NCBI RefSeq assembly: GCF_020616555.1
Contig: NZ_CP085173.1
Location: 2,925,501-2,989,500 of the forward strand
Origin: Streptomyces longhuiensis
Lineage (GTDB): Bacteria > Actinomycetota > Actinomycetes > Streptomycetales > Streptomycetaceae
Direction: 5' to 3'
Length of the DNA stretch: 64,000 bases
The notes under the pieces: model-generated
What the model was told of the DNA's origin: nothing
The model's input: only the letters and a program-made list of their open reading frames with translations
Databases searched by the model: none
Shown here: positions 63,485 to 64,000 of the stretch, one piece after another
Numbering within the stretch: position 1 is the first letter of the stretch
Layout of the letters: each line of letters starts with the position of its first letter
Position numbers and translations under genes: made by a program

Positions 63485-64000
63485 CGGTCTCACTGGACGG
63501 CAAGGTCGTTGTCATCACGGGCGCGGGTCGCGGCCAGGGCGCGGCGGAGGCCGCTCTCGCCGCCGCGGCAGGCGCGCGGGTCGTGGTCACGGACGTGCGG
63601 GAGGAGGAGGGCGCCGAGGTCGCCGAGTCGCTGGGCGGGCAAGGGCTGTTCGTGCGGCACGACGTGTCGGACCCGGACAGCTGGGGCGCGGTCGTCGATG
63701 CCGCGCTCGGCGCCTTCGGACGCATCGACGCGCTGGTCAACAACGCGGCACTGTGGCGCACCGCCCCGGTCGAGCGGGAAACCCTGGAGAACTTCGAGCA
63801 GCTGATCCGGGTCAACCTGCTCGGCCCGTTCCTCGGCATCCAGGCCGTGGTGCCCGCGATGAGGGAGGCAGGCGGCGGATCGGTCGTCAACGTCTCGTCG
63901 ACGGCGGGTCTCATCGGCATCCCGGGGCACGCCGCGTACGGCTCCACGAAGTTCGGTCTTCGCGGCCTGACCCGGTCCTCGGCGCTCGACCTGGCGGGGT
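63481..64000 (+). CDS. Short-chain dehydrogenase (3' end beyond window)
   Basis: The visible 173 codons are an SDR: VSLDGKVVVITGAGRGQGAA (NAD-binding glycine motif), VVVTDVREEEGAEVAESLGG, RIDALVNNAALWRTAPVERE and the catalytic SVVNVSSTAGLIGIPGHAAY with GSTKFGLRGLTRSSALDLAG after it (Ser, Tyr and Lys present). GTG 63481 overlaps the LLM stop by four bases, so the two are co-translated. It may be a hydroxysteroid or alcohol dehydrogenase; the substrate is unknown. Confidence 0.88.
   Translation, partial: MTVSLDGKVVVITGAGRGQGAAEAALAAAAGARVVVTDVREEEGAEVAESLGGQGLFVRHDVSDPDSWGAVVDAALGAFGRIDALVNNAALWRTAPVERETLENFEQLIRVNLLGPFLGIQAVVPAMREAGGGSVVNVSSTAGLIGIPGHAAYGSTKFGLRGLTRSSALDLAG

Overview
The window is chromosomal DNA from a high-GC actinomycete, almost certainly a Streptomyces or close relative. 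Codons end overwhelmingly in G or C, GTG starts are frequent, neighbouring genes overlap by ATGA or GTGA, Tat and lipoprotein signals are present, and the left part carries a gene order (polA, molybdopterin oxidoreductase, branched-chain amino-acid ABC operon, ANTAR regulator, pyruvate kinase) that I remember from Streptomyces core chromosomes. No search was run. Family names come from motifs and context.

Left part (1-28 kb) is mostly housekeeping. It holds the 5' end of polA, an FdhF/YdeP-type oxidoreductase, a thioesterase, a frameshifted remnant of a secreted protein, a five-gene branched-chain amino-acid importer ended by a strong hairpin, and a PdtaR-like ANTAR regulator. An unusual class I tRNA gene with anticodon CAA sits beside a LAGLIDADG-like protein. 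Then come pyruvate kinase, a SIMPL protein, a Tat-exported 5'-nucleotidase, a desA/desB-like pair without its usual partners, aminopeptidase N, chorismate mutase, a divergent AraC regulator and GH35 beta-galactosidase, a zinc protease with a zinc ribbon, and an ankyrin/HEAT protein.

From about 29 to 61 kb lies a steroid-nucleus degradation island. KstD and KshAB open ring B. HsaA/HsaB hydroxylate ring A, HsaC cleaves it and HsaD hydrolyses the product to HIP (the C/D-ring acid) and 2-hydroxyhexadienoate. HsaE, HsaG and HsaF take the latter to central metabolites. FadD3 activates HIP, and FadE30-33, IpdF, EchA20, IpdAB, IpdC, FadA6 and several SDR and enoyl-CoA hydratase proteins degrade rings C and D. 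The order SDR, SDR / echA20, ipdA, ipdB, ipdC matches the M. tuberculosis Rv3548c-Rv3553 block, except that ipdA and ipdB are fused here. No sterol uptake or side-chain genes are visible. A tyrosine phosphatase, a DEAD-box helicase and a cold-shock gene interrupt the island.

The sequence suggests three local control circuits. A 17-bp palindrome occurs perfectly upstream of both ring-A/B operons, with an IclR gene between them. A 20-bp motif resembling a KstR2 box lies in both divergent promoters of the ring-C/D genes, and a KstR2-like gene is nearby. A 25-bp motif flanks the padR gene at the fadD3/flavin reductase and padR/LLM promoters. Four intergenic tracts carry unrelated tandem repeats (about 30, 32 and 36-37 bp units, plus one irregular tract).
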